Translations under genes and position numbers: made by a program
Source of the DNA: Nicotiana tabacum
Taxonomy: Eukaryota; Streptophyta; Magnoliopsida; Solanales; Solanaceae
NCBI RefSeq assembly: GCF_000715075.1
Contig: NC_134102.1
Span: forward strand, 107,644,001 to 107,708,000
Length of the DNA stretch: 64,000 nt
Direction: 5' to 3'
Shown: piece after piece, positions 11,434 to 22,833 of the stretch
Layout: every line of letters begins with the position of its first letter
Position numbering within the stretch: position 1 is the first letter of the stretch
Notes under the pieces: model-generated
Database searches by the model: none
Told to the model about the DNA's origin: nothing
The model's input: only the letters and a program-made list of their open reading frames with translations

Positions 11434-12163
11434 TGTTTACCCGAAAAATGGATATAGTTGAATTTATACGCAGTTCCGAAGATATGTTGTACAACTTAAT
11501 ACAGAATGCTAGGATAAATAAAAGGATGAATATATGTTGGAGAAAACGTAATCCAGGCGAATCAATATGAACAGTGAATTTAGGATTTAACAAAATAGAA
11601 TCAATCTAAGAAACTAGAAAGATCACTCTTACTTATAGAGGAAATAATACAGTTTTTGATAGTCTAAGTCTAAAAAACGATGCCCTACAAGAATGATAAA
11701 CAAGCCCTTTTATAGTGAAGGGGTTTGGCTCCAAGTATAATAAAATAAACATTCAGTGGGAGAGCCATGATAAATCAGCTTTTCCATAATTTCTGCCAAG
11801 ATTCCCTCTAGTGGGATTACAACGGCTTTTGTCTGTGAGCTCGATCTTGCTTAGAATCCTCGATTTTGGTTCGAGCTTGATTTCGGCTCGAACTCGTGAT
11901 CTTGGTTCGAGCCCGATCCTGGTTTGAGACCTCGGATGGATTCCAGGTCGATGTAGGTTGATTTTTGGATTATCAGCACGATAGATCTACCCGTGCCATG
12001 GATCGATTCTTGTTCGAGTTTGATTATGATATCGATCTCAACACGTACCAGCCTCCCCGGGTTCTAGGTTAGTTCGTGCCCCCCTTCGGGATCTTACTTC
12101 GATACACCACCCTTCGAACCGTACCGGACATGCCAAAGCTGAAATCTATTTTGACCGTATACA
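11434..12163 (-). repeat. Gypsy 3' LTR
   Basis: 730 bp and a direct repeat of 22099-22833. It is the 3' LTR because the element reads on the - strand. The two copies differ mainly by single substitutions, for example atatgttgtac against atatgtggtac near the left end. Confidence 0.9.
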
Positions 12164-12367
12164 GATAGTCTCCTCGTTTCTCAGAAAGAAATATGGCGAG
12201 AAACGATATGATTTTCAACGGCTCGATCGGATTATATCTTGTCAATTATTCAAGTTCGACCATGACGCACATGATAGTTGTCCTGTCGGTTTAGTCTTTC
12301 AAGGCATTTAATGCATGTCAGGCGGTGGTCGGCCACTATTGATAATGAACCGCCATCGCTATGAACC

Positions 12368-12375
12368 TATAAATA
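12368..12375 (+). promoter_or_regulatory. TATA box of the antisense gene
   Basis: TATAAATA on the + strand, 172 bp before the first ATG of the antisense gene. It sits inside the gypsy element, outside the LTR and opposite to the sense of transcription of gag-pol. A typical plant start would fall near 12400, giving a leader of about 145 bases. Confidence 0.5.
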
Positions 12376-12546
12376 ACTCTCACCTTTATCTTTTACCATT
12401 TTTGCATCTTCTATCTTCTAAAAATTTTCAATTTCTTCTTTATACTCTCCAGCCTACCAAAAAAGCTGTGATTTCTTTCCGAAAAGACCCCGCAATTCTA
12501 CCAAATCTCTATCACTTTCTTCTACTCCTTATTTTTGAATTCAAAA

Positions 12547-15069
12547 ATGGTGAAAACATCGCAAACCGTTCCTCAGAAAGAGAAAGCTTCATCTTCACAT
12601 TGTGTCGCCGATGAGACACCGGCGGAGCCACGGCCAGAGGAGTGTGTCCCCGAGGCATGCGTCCTTACTTCAGATTTTAAAGTTGATAAAGGTTCATCGG
12701 TCCCTGGCCGGTGTGAGCCGGTAACGAGGTACATGTGTTCGATTACTGAGAAGCACCTCGATCTGTTAAAGAAGGACTGCAATTGGGGGAAAAAGAAGTG
12801 ATAATACCTACCCCTGACGAAGACATCACTTCTCACGTGAAAGGGTTTTTGAACGTATATACTTACCCTTCCACTTTGGGTCCCCTCGATTCCGTCGTTA
12901 TCGACTTCTGTCGACAGTATCAGGTAACCTTAGGCCAGGTCCATCCTTCTTTGTGGCGGATCATTATTCTGATCCGATATTTCATGAGCAAAATCGAGGG
13001 GATGTCGTTCACCCTCGATCATCTTATCCGTCTGTACCATCCCCGACTTTTTCGGGGAGGGTTAATAAAACTCCAACGTCGGGCTACCAAGGCTTTGTTC
13101 TCGAGTATTGACGAGGACAGGGACCAGGGTTGGATGAGCAAATTCATTCGAGTAAGGACTTCGGACCTGATCCCGACTGAAAAGATGCCCTTTCTCAAGG
13201 AGTGGAATTTGAAACGTAAGTGTGATTTTTCTATTGCTTCTATTTTGTTCTTTCATTTGTTCTCTTATCGACACTCCTCTTTTCGTGATGTAGCGGTTCA
13301 CTCGATGCCCGGAGCGGTTCCCGACCTCAAGAATTGGGTACGGGATCTTGTTTCGACTTCCACATACGCCGAACGCTCATGGCGTGGTTTGTCTAAGGGT
13401 CGGTGGGAGGCCAAAAATCACGGTAAGCTCATTTCTCGGACTCTGACGAGGCATTTCTCGATATTTTTTATAAGGTTTCCCATATGCAGGTTTGGGTAAG
13501 GACGCGGTCTTGAGACCTCTGTCTAATGAGGAGGATGTCTCGACCTTCGTTCCAAAGCCGGTGAAGGAAAATAAAAGGAAGTGAGCTTCGTTGCCCGAAT
13601 ATCCAAAACCGAAGGAAAGGACGGCTCGTAAGCCGAACAAGAATGTTATTCCTTTGACCGTAGAATCCGTTTTGCACCTAAGGGATGAAGAAGAAGAGAA
13701 AGAGGATAATGAGTCCACGCTGGCGGTCCGGACGAAGAGAGCCACCGATGCTTCAACGCCGGCTGGATCCATGATGCCCTATGGGGCTCCGTCTCGAACT
13801 GAAAATATACCGGAGAGAGGTTCTGGTAGAGTCCCCGAACTATCGGATGTCGAAGACGCCTCTCATCGGAATCAATCGGCAGGGGTTACAATCGAAGAGC
13901 CCTTCGAACCCCTCCAAGCCGAGGGGAATGCTCCGAGCGAGTCACTTGGGGCAGCAACGATCGAGGACTCGCCTACCTTTCCCACTTTTTCCGCAGGGGT
14001 GATTCGGGAAACTTAAGCTCTGGGGGCCCTCGATCTAGGTAGGCCTCATGATGAAGAGGATCCGTTTCGTGACCTGTTTACTGGTATCGAGGATGTTGCC
14101 GGTGCCGGTGCCGGTGATGAATCAGATCTTTTTCACGATTTGCGGCAGGCTTTGAACCAGGTGAGTCTTTTAAAAATCTTTTGTTGGTATTACCTTTATG
14201 TTCGTCTTTCGTTAACTTCGCTTCTTATTCCTTCGTAGGCTACGGCAGTCCATCGAGAACAATGTTCTCATTCCCAGAATGAGCTGCATCAATACGCGAC
14301 CGACCAGAAATGCGCTACCGATGAGAGGAACTCTCTCAAACTTTCCTTAGGGCAGAGAGAGGAGGAAATAAAAGATCTCCGAGTCGAGCTGGCCAAGGCT
14401 TATCGAGACCAGAATGATTTGTCTGAGCAGGTAATGATACTTTTAAAAACCTATGGGTTCGATACCAGAACGGTAGCTAACATTTCGGTCTCACAGCTGC
14501 AGCAAAAAATCGAGATGATAGGGAAGCTGCGTAAGGAGGTCGATGTGATAAGGATGGAATCCTTGCGGTGGAAAGAAGGTATGGACCGCTTTGTTGCAGA
14601 AAAAGAGACTACTCGAGCCCAGTTATCATCGTTTGAAACCCAACTTCAGAAAATGAAGGAAAAAGGCCTGGTTCAAGCAAGAAAAATTAAGGAGCTCGAG
14701 GCTCGGTTGGCCTCAGTACTCGCCAAGGCCGAATCCGATGCTGAAACAGCAAAGACTTATGCGGATGCGCTCGTGGCCATCTATCGGGCTGATGCTGAAG
14801 CTGCCCAAGTTCAGGCAAGAGAGGCAGCCGAATCCGCCAATGGTCGGGCGCATTGGGTCGCCGAACTTGCTAAGTACCGATCCAGGAGAGAAACTCTTGA
14901 GGAGATTCATGCTCGCGGCTTCGATCTCACAGAAGAGATAAAATGGGCAAAAGAACTCGAAGCTGATGTTGAAGCTCTGGTTTCCGATGATGATGACGAC
15001 GACGATGGGAGCAAAAGAGAATCCGAGAACAGGGGGGAACCTGATAAAGAAGAGACCACTCCCGTTTAA
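12547..15069 (+). pseudogene. Antisense intron-containing ORF (aORF) of the Tat element
   Basis: The gene runs against gag-pol. Proposed exons are 12547-13215, 13294-13422, 13490-14160, 14239-14430 and 14497-15069. Donors are gtaagt, gtaagc, gtgagt and gtaatg; all four acceptors end AG, and the reading frame carries across every junction. The fourth intron (14431-14496, 66 bp) is also open in frame. The N-terminal half (GPLDSVVIDFCRQYQVTLG, GQVHPSLWRI, SKFIRVRTSDLI) matches the plant 'putative gypsy type transposon' domain (Transposase_28). The C-terminal half is coiled coil (about 14419-14960) and ends in a run of Asp with an acidic tail. A one-base loss in the G/A run at about 12784-12795, a TGA at 13582 and a TAA at 14014 disable it. 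The function of this family is not established. Confidence 0.75.
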
Positions 15070-15269
15070 AATATATATATATTTATTTATTTTTGTTGTA
15101 GCCACCTATGTAGATAAATTTTGTGTATAGGCATATCTCTATGTATTAAACCACTTAATCAAACTTGAACCTCGTGGTCTCTACAACCGAGCGAGCGTTT
15201 ATTCAAACTTGGGGCAATGTAGCCCTTTAGACTTATTAATTGTCAACGATTCGCTTTTGACGGTCGAGC

Positions 15270-16075
15270 GAGTGTTTGCTTGTGCTCGAATTGATGTAGC
15301 CCGTAGGCTATTTGGTCGAATGAGTGTTTGCTCGAACTCGAAATAAAAAATAAAAAAGAGACTGTAGGCTTGATCGAGTGAATGATTCGAACTCAAATTA
15401 ATGTAGCCCGTAGGCTATTTGGTCGAGTGAGTGTTTGCTCGAACTCGAAATGAAAAATAGCCCGTAGGCTCGATCGAGTGAATGATTCGAACTCGAATTG
15501 ATGCAGCACGTAGGCTATTTAGTCGAGTGAGTGTTTGCTCGAACTCAAAATGAAAAATAGCCCGTAGGCCTAGTCGAGTGAATGATTCGAACTCGAATTG
15601 ATGCAGCCCGTAGGCTATTTGGTCAAGTGAGTGTTTGCTCGAACTCAAAATGAAAAATAGCCCGTAGGCCTGGTCGAGTGAATGATTCGAACTCGAATTG
15701 ATGCAGCCCGTAGGCTATTTGGTCGAGTGAGTGTTTGCTCGAACTCGAAATGAAAAAATAGCCCGTAGGCCTGGTCGAGTGAATGATTCGAACTCGAATT
15801 GATGCAGCCCGTAGGCTATTTGGTCGAGTGAGTGTTTGCTCGAACTCGAAATGAAAAATAGCCTGTAGGCCTGGTCGAGTGAATGATTCGAACTCGAATT
15901 GATGCAGCCCGTAGGCTATTTGGTCGAGTGAGTGTTTGCTCGAACTCGAAATGAAAAATAGCCTATAGGCCTGATCAAGTGAATGATTCGAACTCGAATT
16001 GATGCAGCCCGTAGGCTATTTGGTCGAGTGAGTGTTTGCTCGAACTCGAAATGAAAAAAGTAGCCCGTAGGCTTA
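15270..16075. repeat. 100-bp tandem array, each unit a dimer of about 50-bp halves
   Basis: The marker cagcccgtaggctatttgg recurs with phases 15407, 15507, 15607, 15707, 15808, 15908 and 16008, so the period is 100-101 bp; a looser unit starts near 15299. Each unit has two related halves: one runs cccgtaggctatttggtcga to a tgctcgaactcgaaat end, the other cccgtaggcctggtcgagtg to a gattcgaactcgaatt end. Units are more alike in the centre than at 15190-15300, where they fade out. Tandem arrays between pol and the 3' LTR are typical of Tat/Ogre elements and can seed satellites. Confidence 0.9.
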
Positions 16076-16259
16076 ATGGTCGCATTATATCTTAATTCTT
16101 CGCATGTTATTACACGCCCGGGTTCGGGCCAATTTATACAAGCATTGCTCGCTTCGACCATTTGGCTCTTTACAGTTTTCCTATCGAGACCCTATTGCTG
16201 TGAAGTAACTCTCTTACGGGGCCTCGGATATCATTATAAATGCTGCACGACCAGTGGTT

Positions 16260-16350
16260 GCCTCATTAAAAACCTTGCCGAAAAACCCATTTGGGATAAA
16301 ACCGGTATAAGGAAAAAAGAGTACAACGCGTGCTTTCTGATGAGAGATCC
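16260..16350 (-). other. Non-coding block shared with the copia element at 57353
   Basis: Just downstream of integrase in element sense. It contains gcctcattaaaaacctt, gaaaaacccatttgggat and the run ggaaaaaagagtacaacgcg, then ctgatgaga. The same order occurs at 57353-57441, including 24 identical bases in a row at 16308-16331. It is outside any recognised coding domain. Confidence 0.7.
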
Positions 16351-16415
16351 GTCCCTTGTTCGGACTTCTGCAGGGGTCAATTTTGAGATATAAACGAATA
16401 TGGAAAGGTTGTACC

Positions 16416-17630
16416 TTAACAGTAGTACCGTTTTTGATGTGATACATTCCAGTTGCTTGATAACTGTTTGCCGTTTATAACGCCGATCCTGTACGACCCC
16501 TTTCTGATGTCCTCGAGTACCTGATATGGTCCTTCCCAATTCGGTCCTAGCTTCCCTTCATTCGGATTCCGGGTATTGATGGTAATTTTTCTCAACACTA
16601 AGTCCCCAGGCTTGAAATGGTGCAGCTTGGTTCTTCGATTATAATACCTTTTGATTCGCTGCTTTTGGGCCGCCATTCGGACGAGGGCAGTTTCTCGCCT
16701 TTCGTCCGATAGTTCGAGGCTTGTGTTCATAGCCTCGTTATTTGATTCTTCCATCGAGAATCAAAATCTGGCACTGGGTTCACCAACCTCGACTGGTATC
16801 AATGCTTCGGATCTATATACTAAGGAGAACGGGGTTGCCCCCGTACTGGATTTTGATGTTGTCTGATATACCCAAAGGACTTCGGGAAGGATTTCTCTCC
16901 ATCTCCCTTTAGCATCATTCAATCTCTTCTTTAAGTTTTGAATGACAGTTTTATTCGTTGATTCGGCCTGCCCGTTCCCACTGGGGTGGTACGGCGTCGA
17001 CAGTATCCTTCTTATCTTGTGGTCTTCGAGGAATCCTGTTACTTTGCCGCCAATGAATTGCTTTCCATTGTCACATACTATTTCGGCGGGTATCCCGAAC
17101 CGGCATATGATATGATCCCAAATAAAGTCTATAACTTCTTTCTCTCTTATTTTCTCGAACGCCTGTGCTTCAACTCATTTAGAAAAATAGTCAGTCATAA
17201 ACAAAATGAATTTGGCTTTACCTGGGGTCGATGGCAGAGGGCCGACGATATCCATTCCACATTTCATGAAAGGCCACGGGGATAGGACCGAGTGGAGTTG
17301 TTCTCCGGGTTGGTGGATCATTGGTGCGAACCTTTGACATTTATCACATTTACGAACGGATTCCTTCATATCTTTGCCCATATCGATCCAATAATACCCT
17401 GCTCTGATTATTTTTTGGGCTAATGTGTCGGCTCCAGAGTGATTCCCGCAAGTACCCTCATGCACTTCCCGTAGGACATAATCGACATCCCCCGGACCCA
17501 AGCATACCGCCAATGGTCCGTCGAACGTTCTTCGGTACAGTGTTCCATCTGAAGCCAGAGTGAATCGAGCAGCCTTGGTCCGTAGGGTTCTGGAATCTTT
17601 AGGGTCCAATGGGAGTTTTCTGTTTTTCAA
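16416..17630 (-). pseudogene. Gypsy integrase remnant
   Basis: The zinc-binding H2C2 region (HEGTCGNHSGADTLAQK, then KCDKCQRFAP) and GMDIVGPLPSTPGK lie in the open piece 17630-17175. A TGA at 17175-17177 replaces the Trp expected after FSK. The core continues on the same strand with IVCDNGKQF, a TPYHPSGNGQAESTNK block near 16990 and WREILPEVLW, so the catalytic D and E can be seen. A second TGA lies near 16768. The C-terminal piece (16754-16416) has KPGDLVLRK and NWEGPYQV, the GPY/F-type C-terminal domain. It inserted the DNA copy in the nucleus. No chromodomain is present, as expected for Tat. Confidence 0.88.
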
Positions 17631-17690
17631 ATATTCGATATACTTGTTTCTCCAATCCCAGGTTAAGCTTGTAGAATTTATTTCGGCGTG

Positions 17691-19600
17691 TCATTCTTTG
17701 ATTACCGATCTCGAAAGTTGAAATACATTCCTCGAGCCCGTATCATCTACCTCGACGGATGACCCCAAATTCGCCAGTGCGTCGGCCTCATTATTCTGTT
17801 CCCGTGGCACATGTCGTAAAGTCCATTGTTTGAAATGGCGCAAAGTGATAAGCAGTTTATCTAAATACCTCTGCATTCTACCTTCTCGAACTTCGAAAGT
17901 TTTGTTTACTTGACTTACCACCAGCAAGGAGTCGCAATTGGCTTCAATAATTTCTGCTCCCAAATTTCTAGCTAGCTCGAGACCTGCAATCATGGATTCG
18001 TACTCGGCCTCGTTGTTAGTCAACCTGATAGTTTTATTAGATTATCTAATAATGCCACCCGTGGGTAGTTTTAAAACTATGTCCAGCCCGGACCCCTTTA
18101 CGTTTGAAGCCCCATCCATAAAAAGGATCCATACCCCCGATGATGTACCTGATTTCAACAGTTCTTTTTCGGCTTCGGGTACGAGGGCTGGTGTGAAATC
18201 AGCCACGAAGTCTGCTAGGACTTGAGACTTGATGGCCGTGCGGGGTCGATATTCTATATCGTACCCACTGAGTTCGACGGCCCATTTGGCCAGTCAGCCT
18301 GATAACTCGGGTTTGTGCAAAATATTACGAAGTGGGTAAGTAGACAATACGCATATGGGGTGACATTGGAAGTATGGCCTTAACTTCCTTGAGGCGCTTA
18401 TCAGTGCAAGCACTAACCTTTCTAGGAGCGGATATCTAGTTTCCGCCTCTCCTAAGGTTCGACTTGTATAATAAACTGGGAATTGCGTACCTTGCTCTTC
18501 TCAAACTAGGACACCGCTTACGGCGACTTTCGATACTGCCAAGTACAAACAAAGTTTCTCATCGATTTTTGGAGTGTGAAGCAGTGGTGTGCTTGATAGA
18601 CATCGTTTTAGTCCTTCTAATGCTTGTTGGCACTCCGGGGTCCAAGAAAAATCGTTCTTCTTTTTGAGTTGAGAAAAGAATTTATGGCTTCGATCGGATG
18701 ATCTCGATATAAATCGGCTTAGGGCGGCGATCCGACCCGTTAGTCTTTGCACGGCCTTCACGCTGTCTACGACAGTGATATCTTCGATGGCCCTAATTTT
18801 ATCGGGGTTAATCTCTATTCCCCGATGTGATATCATGAAGCCGAGGAACTTGCCCGAACCGACCCCGAAGGCACATTTTTCGGGGTTGAGCTTCATTTTG
18901 TATTTCCTCAAAATCTCGAACGTTTCCTGCAAATGAATTAAATGGTCTTCTGCGCGTAGGTATTTGACTAACATGTCATCAATATAAACCTCCATTGATT
19001 TTCCTATTTGTTCTTCGAACATTGTATTCACTAGGCGTTGGTAAGTGGCCCCTGTGTTTTTTAGCCCGAAGGGCATCACATTATAACAATACGTTCCATA
19101 TTTGGTGACAAATAAGGTTTTTTCCTGGTCCTCCGAGTTCATCTGTATTTGATTATACTCGGAATAGGCATCGAGAAAAGTGAGGATCTCGTGGCCAGCC
19201 GTGGCATCGATCATGCGATCGATGTTGGGCAACGGAAAAGAATCTTTGGGGCATGCTTTGTTCAAATCCTTATAGTCCACGCACATTCTAAGTTTGTCCC
19301 CTTTTTTAGGGACTACAACTACGTTGGCTAACTATTCGGGATATTTTACCTCCCGAATGGACCCTAATTTGAGAAGTTTGGTTACCTCGTCCTTTATGAA
19401 GGTGTTCTTTCTATCGGACTGGGGTCTTCTTTTTTGCTTCACCGGTCTGAACCTATGGTCCAAACCTAACTGATGCGTTGTTATGTCCGGTAGGATCCCT
19501 GTTATATCTAAATGGGACCAGGTGAAACAATCGATGTTATTGATAAGAAATTGAACGAGTTTCTTCCTGAGTTCAGAGCTCAACCCCGTTCCCAAGTATA
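17691..19600 (-). pseudogene. Gypsy reverse transcriptase and two RNase H-like domains
   Basis: The RT N-terminus (19595-19332) has SELRKKLVQFLINN and FTWSHLDITGI. After a stop in place of a codon near 19332, the main block (19286-18501) holds CVDYKDLNKACPKDSFPLPN, ILTFLDAYSEYNQI, MPFGLKNTGATYQR and the active site VYIDDMLVK. The tether FLGFMISHRGIEINP follows, then the first RNase H with VYYTSRTL near 18470. A second RNase H-like domain with WILFMDGASN near 18110, NNEAEYESMIAGLELA, ANCDSLLVVSQV and REQNNEADALANL reaches 17691. This extra domain is diagnostic of the Tat lineage. Stops at 18500, 18296 and 18041 and the one near 19332 inactivate the frame. Confidence 0.9.
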
Positions 19601-19609
19601 CCTTTTGCT

Positions 19610-20190
19610 CGTGCCGTCGCTTGATTAATATGACTTGCCCTAGCTCCTCGATCGTTGATTTTGTGGCATCGGAGTCATCGGGAAATACGAAAGATCGAGG
19701 GACCCTTTGGTCCCCATCCTCTTCGACTTTCTGGTTGTCTGGCTAGGTTGAAGTCGTTGTCTGTGATTGCTATTTGGTGTCCCGTTCTCCTTCCGGGCCC
19801 GATCCTTTTATCGGCGAAAGTGAGGACATTGGTTTGGCTTCGTCGACGGCGAACATTTCTTTTGCGGCTGGTTACTCTCCGTATACCGTTTTGAAATCTC
19901 CCGACGCCAAAAATTTGAGGACCTGGTGTAGGGTCGAAGGCACGGCTCTCATGTTGTGGATCCATGGCCTTCCGAAAAGGGCGTTATATCTCATATCGCC
20001 TTCGATCACGTGAAACTTTGTTTCTTGGACACGTTTATTGGTAAGGCTATCTCCCCTTTGGTGGTTTCGCATGCCATATTGAACCCGTTTAGGACCAGAG
20101 TTGCAGGTACGATCCGATCCTGCAGGCCGAGCTACTCTACTACCTTTAATTGGATGATTTTGGCCGAGCTATCTGGATCGATCAACACAC
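19610..20190 (-). pseudogene. Gypsy protease and linker remnant
   Basis: At the end of the gag frame (20132-20180) [18 protein letters not shown] matches the retropepsin active-site strand, but the motif reads DPD where the family has Gly in the third position. The protease was probably inactive even before the stop at 20132. The second half is recognisable at 20072-19872 by [20 protein letters not shown] and [16 protein letters not shown], the usual C-terminal block of Tat proteases. The frame between there and RT carries scattered breaks. Confidence 0.75.
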
Positions 20191-21970
20191 GCTTAATTTT
20201 AGTTTTATTTACGAGTACGGATATTACCAGTGCGTCGTTGTGAGGTTGGATGACCCCCTCTGCATCTTCATCACCGAAGGACAAAGTCCCCATGGGTGCA
20301 TAATCTTTAGTCTGAGATCGCTTTTCCCTCACCATCGATGTTTTAGTGCACTTAAGCATCGGTCCCCGGGGGGTATCGGTGCCGCCGATGATCATGTGGA
20401 TAACGTGCTGTGATTCTTCTTGCTCGTTCTGCTTGCTGAAATCCCTACTTCTAAAATGGCTCTTTGCCCTATCACTCAGAAACTCCCAAAGATGCCCTTT
20501 GTTAAATAGGCGAGCTATTTCCTCTCTTAGTTGCTTGCAATCTTCTGTTCTGTGGTCATGGGTACCATGATATTCGCACGTTTGATTGGGATTTCTCTGG
20601 GCAGGATTGATTTGCATTGGTCGAGGCCATTTAGTGTCTTCGATGCGTCCGATGACCGACACGAGAGCGGATGCGACAACGCTGAAGTTATATTCTGATA
20701 ATCGAGGTGCTTCTATAGGCTCGGCATATTTGTCGAAGCCGCTCTTACTCATAAGCCCCCGAGAATTTTGTCCTCGATCAATTCTTTGACTGTTCTGAAC
20801 TGCACTGCGTGTTGAACCATTGTTTACTCGATCGGTAACGTACGGTCGATATCGGTCTCTGTTTGACCTTTGCTCTCTGTCGATCTGCTTTTGATTAATA
20901 ATTGTCCTATTCTGATGAACAGGTTCGTACGGGGTCCCCGACTGATCATCCTTGACCCTAATTTTCGATGCCCAAGTTACCGCCGGATACTCGATCAAAT
21001 TTTGCTTCAGCCGTTGTGATGCTGTCGAACTTAGCTCGTTCAACCCTTGGGTGAAAGCTTGTACGGCCCAGTCGTCGGTGACCGGGGGTAATTCCATGCG
21101 TTCCATTTGAAATCGGGATACGAATTCCCTCAGCATCTCTCCCTATCTTTGCTTTACTTTAAAGAAGTCTGATTTTCTCGTTGCAACCTTTATGGCTCCA
21201 GCATGCATTTTTACGAATGAATCTGCTAACATGGCAAAAGAATCGATGGAATTTGGTGGTAAATTGTGGTACCAAATCATAGCTCATTTCGAGAGGGTCT
21301 CCCCGAACTTTTTCAATAGCACGGATTCGATCTTATCATCTTCCAAATCGTTGCCTTTTATGGCACACGTGTAAGAGGTGACATGTTCGTTAGGATCGGT
21401 CGTACCGTTATATTTGGGAATTTTGGGCATACAAAACTTTTTGGGGATTGGCTTCGGTGCCTCACTCGATGGAAAAGGCTTTTGTATGAATTTTTTTGAA
21501 TCAAGCCCTTTTACCATTGGTGGAGCCCCCGGGATTTGATCGACCCTGGCATTATACATTTCCACCCTCTTGTCATTGGCTTCGACTCATTTTGTGAGTT
21601 CCTCGAGCAATTTAGTAATTCCGGGAGTAGTCCCCGATTCCTGCTCGTTAGATTTTACTATGGCAGGCTCTGTTCTGGGGGTGACCTCTCGAAGTAACCC
21701 CTGCCGGACCTCTCGAAGTGGATTGAAAACCGGCCTGCTTTGTGCTTGAGTTTGGCTCTGTAGCCGAGATATCGCTAATTGCTGGACTTGCAACATCTCG
21801 AAGATCATGCGTAAGCTGGCCCCGATCTCCTCTGGGTTTTGGGTGTCTTGGGCTACGGATCGAGCACCGCCCTGAATGCTTCTTTCCGGTTCGGAACGCT
21901 GGTTTGCTTCCAAAGCAATTTGTGAATTGACATCTAGTGCTATTTCGGCTCGAATCTCGGGTAGTGCCAA
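20191..21970 (-). pseudogene. Gypsy gag remnant
   Basis: The N-terminal piece (21970-21587) is rich in Gln, Glu and Arg (QLAISRLQSQTQAQ). The capsid-like middle (21565-21284) has FCMPKIPKYNGTTDPNEHV, the start of the Retrotrans_gag domain, and the domain continues at 21136 with LREFVSRFQMERMELPP and WAVQAFTQGLNELSS. A zinc-knuckle-like motif CEYHGTHDHRTEDC sits near 20560, of the CxxH form seen in Tat elements rather than CCHC. Stops near 21140-21280 and 21570 split the frame. The first ATG of the element was not fixed. Confidence 0.85.
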
Positions 21971-22077
21971 GTTGTTGGTTTCATCTTGAAGGCCAGCTTC
22001 GTAATCGGTCGGTGGCTATTCGTAGCCGAGCCTGAATTGAAGGTGTTTTCGAAAATAAGTGACCACTGTTATCCTCG

Positions 22078-22098
22078 GCCCCATAGTGGGCGCCAAAC
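22078..22098 (-). other. Primer binding site of the gypsy element
   Basis: On the - strand tttggcgcccactatgggg follows the CA end of the 5' LTR at 22099. The tggcgccc start is the form used by Tat/Ogre-type elements. Which tRNA primes it cannot be settled by eye. Confidence 0.75.
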
Positions 22099-22833
22099 TG
22101 TTTACCCGAAAAATGGATAAAGTTGAATTTATACGCAGTTCCGAAGATATGTGGTACAACTTAATACAGAATGCTAGGAAAAATAAAAGGATAAATATAG
22201 GTTAGAAAAAACGTAATCCAGGGGAATCAATTATGAACAGTGAATTTAGGATTTAACAAAATAGAATCAATCTAAGAAACTAGAAAGATCACTCTTGCTT
22301 ATAGAGGAAATAATACAGTTTTTGATAGTCTAAGTCTCAAAAAAGATGCCCTACAAGAATGATAAACAAGCCCTTTTATAGTGAAGGAGTTTGGCTCTAA
22401 ATATAATAAAATAAACATTCAGTGGGAGACCCATGATAAATTAGCTTTTCCATAATTTCTGCCAAGATTCCCTCTAGTGGGATTACAACGGCTTTTGTCT
22501 GCGAGCTCGATCTTGCTTAGAATCCTCGATTTTGGTTCGAGCTTGATTTCGGCTCGAACTCGTGATCTTGGTTCGAGCCCGATCCTGATTCGAGCCCTCA
22601 GATGGATTCCAGGTCGATGTAGGTTGGTTTTTGGATTATCAGCACGATAGATCTACCCGCGCCATGGTTCGATTCTTGTTCGAGTTTGATTATGATATCG
22701 ATCTCAACATGGACCGGCCTTCTCGGACTCTAGATTAGTTCGTGCCCCCCTCCGGGATCTTACTTCGATACACCACCCTTCGAACCGTACCGGACATGCC
22801 AAAGTTAGAAATCCATTTCGACGACCGTATACA
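22099..22833 (-). repeat. Gypsy 5' LTR
   Basis: 735 bp and the partner of 11434-12163. It is followed directly by the right copy of the ccatt target duplication. Confidence 0.9.

Larger units (their letters stand above)
11434..22833 (-). mobile_element. Ty3/gypsy retrotransposon, Tat/Ogre-like, complete but decayed
   Basis: An 11.4-kb element on the - strand. LTRs of 730 bp (11434-12163) and 735 bp (22099-22833) both start tgtttacccgaaaaatgg and end gaccgtataca in + strand orientation. The flanks are a perfect 5-bp duplication, ccatt, at 11429-11433 and 22834-22838, so the ends are exact. Inside, on the - strand, come a primer site, gag, protease, RT, RNase H with a second RNase H-like domain, and integrase. 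Downstream of pol are a 100-bp tandem array and an antisense gene. The extra RNase H, the array after pol and the antisense ORF all point to the Tat lineage (the group that includes Ogre and Retand). The LTRs are alike over nearly all their length, but every coding part has stops. Confidence 0.9.

Noticed and set aside
15270..16075. Possible CRISPR array
   Set aside because: The 100-bp units have no unique spacers, the host is a plant, and the array lies in a Tat element where tandem repeats are expected.
19655..20570. Several + strand frames of 74-95 codons
   Set aside because: They are shadows opposite gypsy gag-protease coding sequence.
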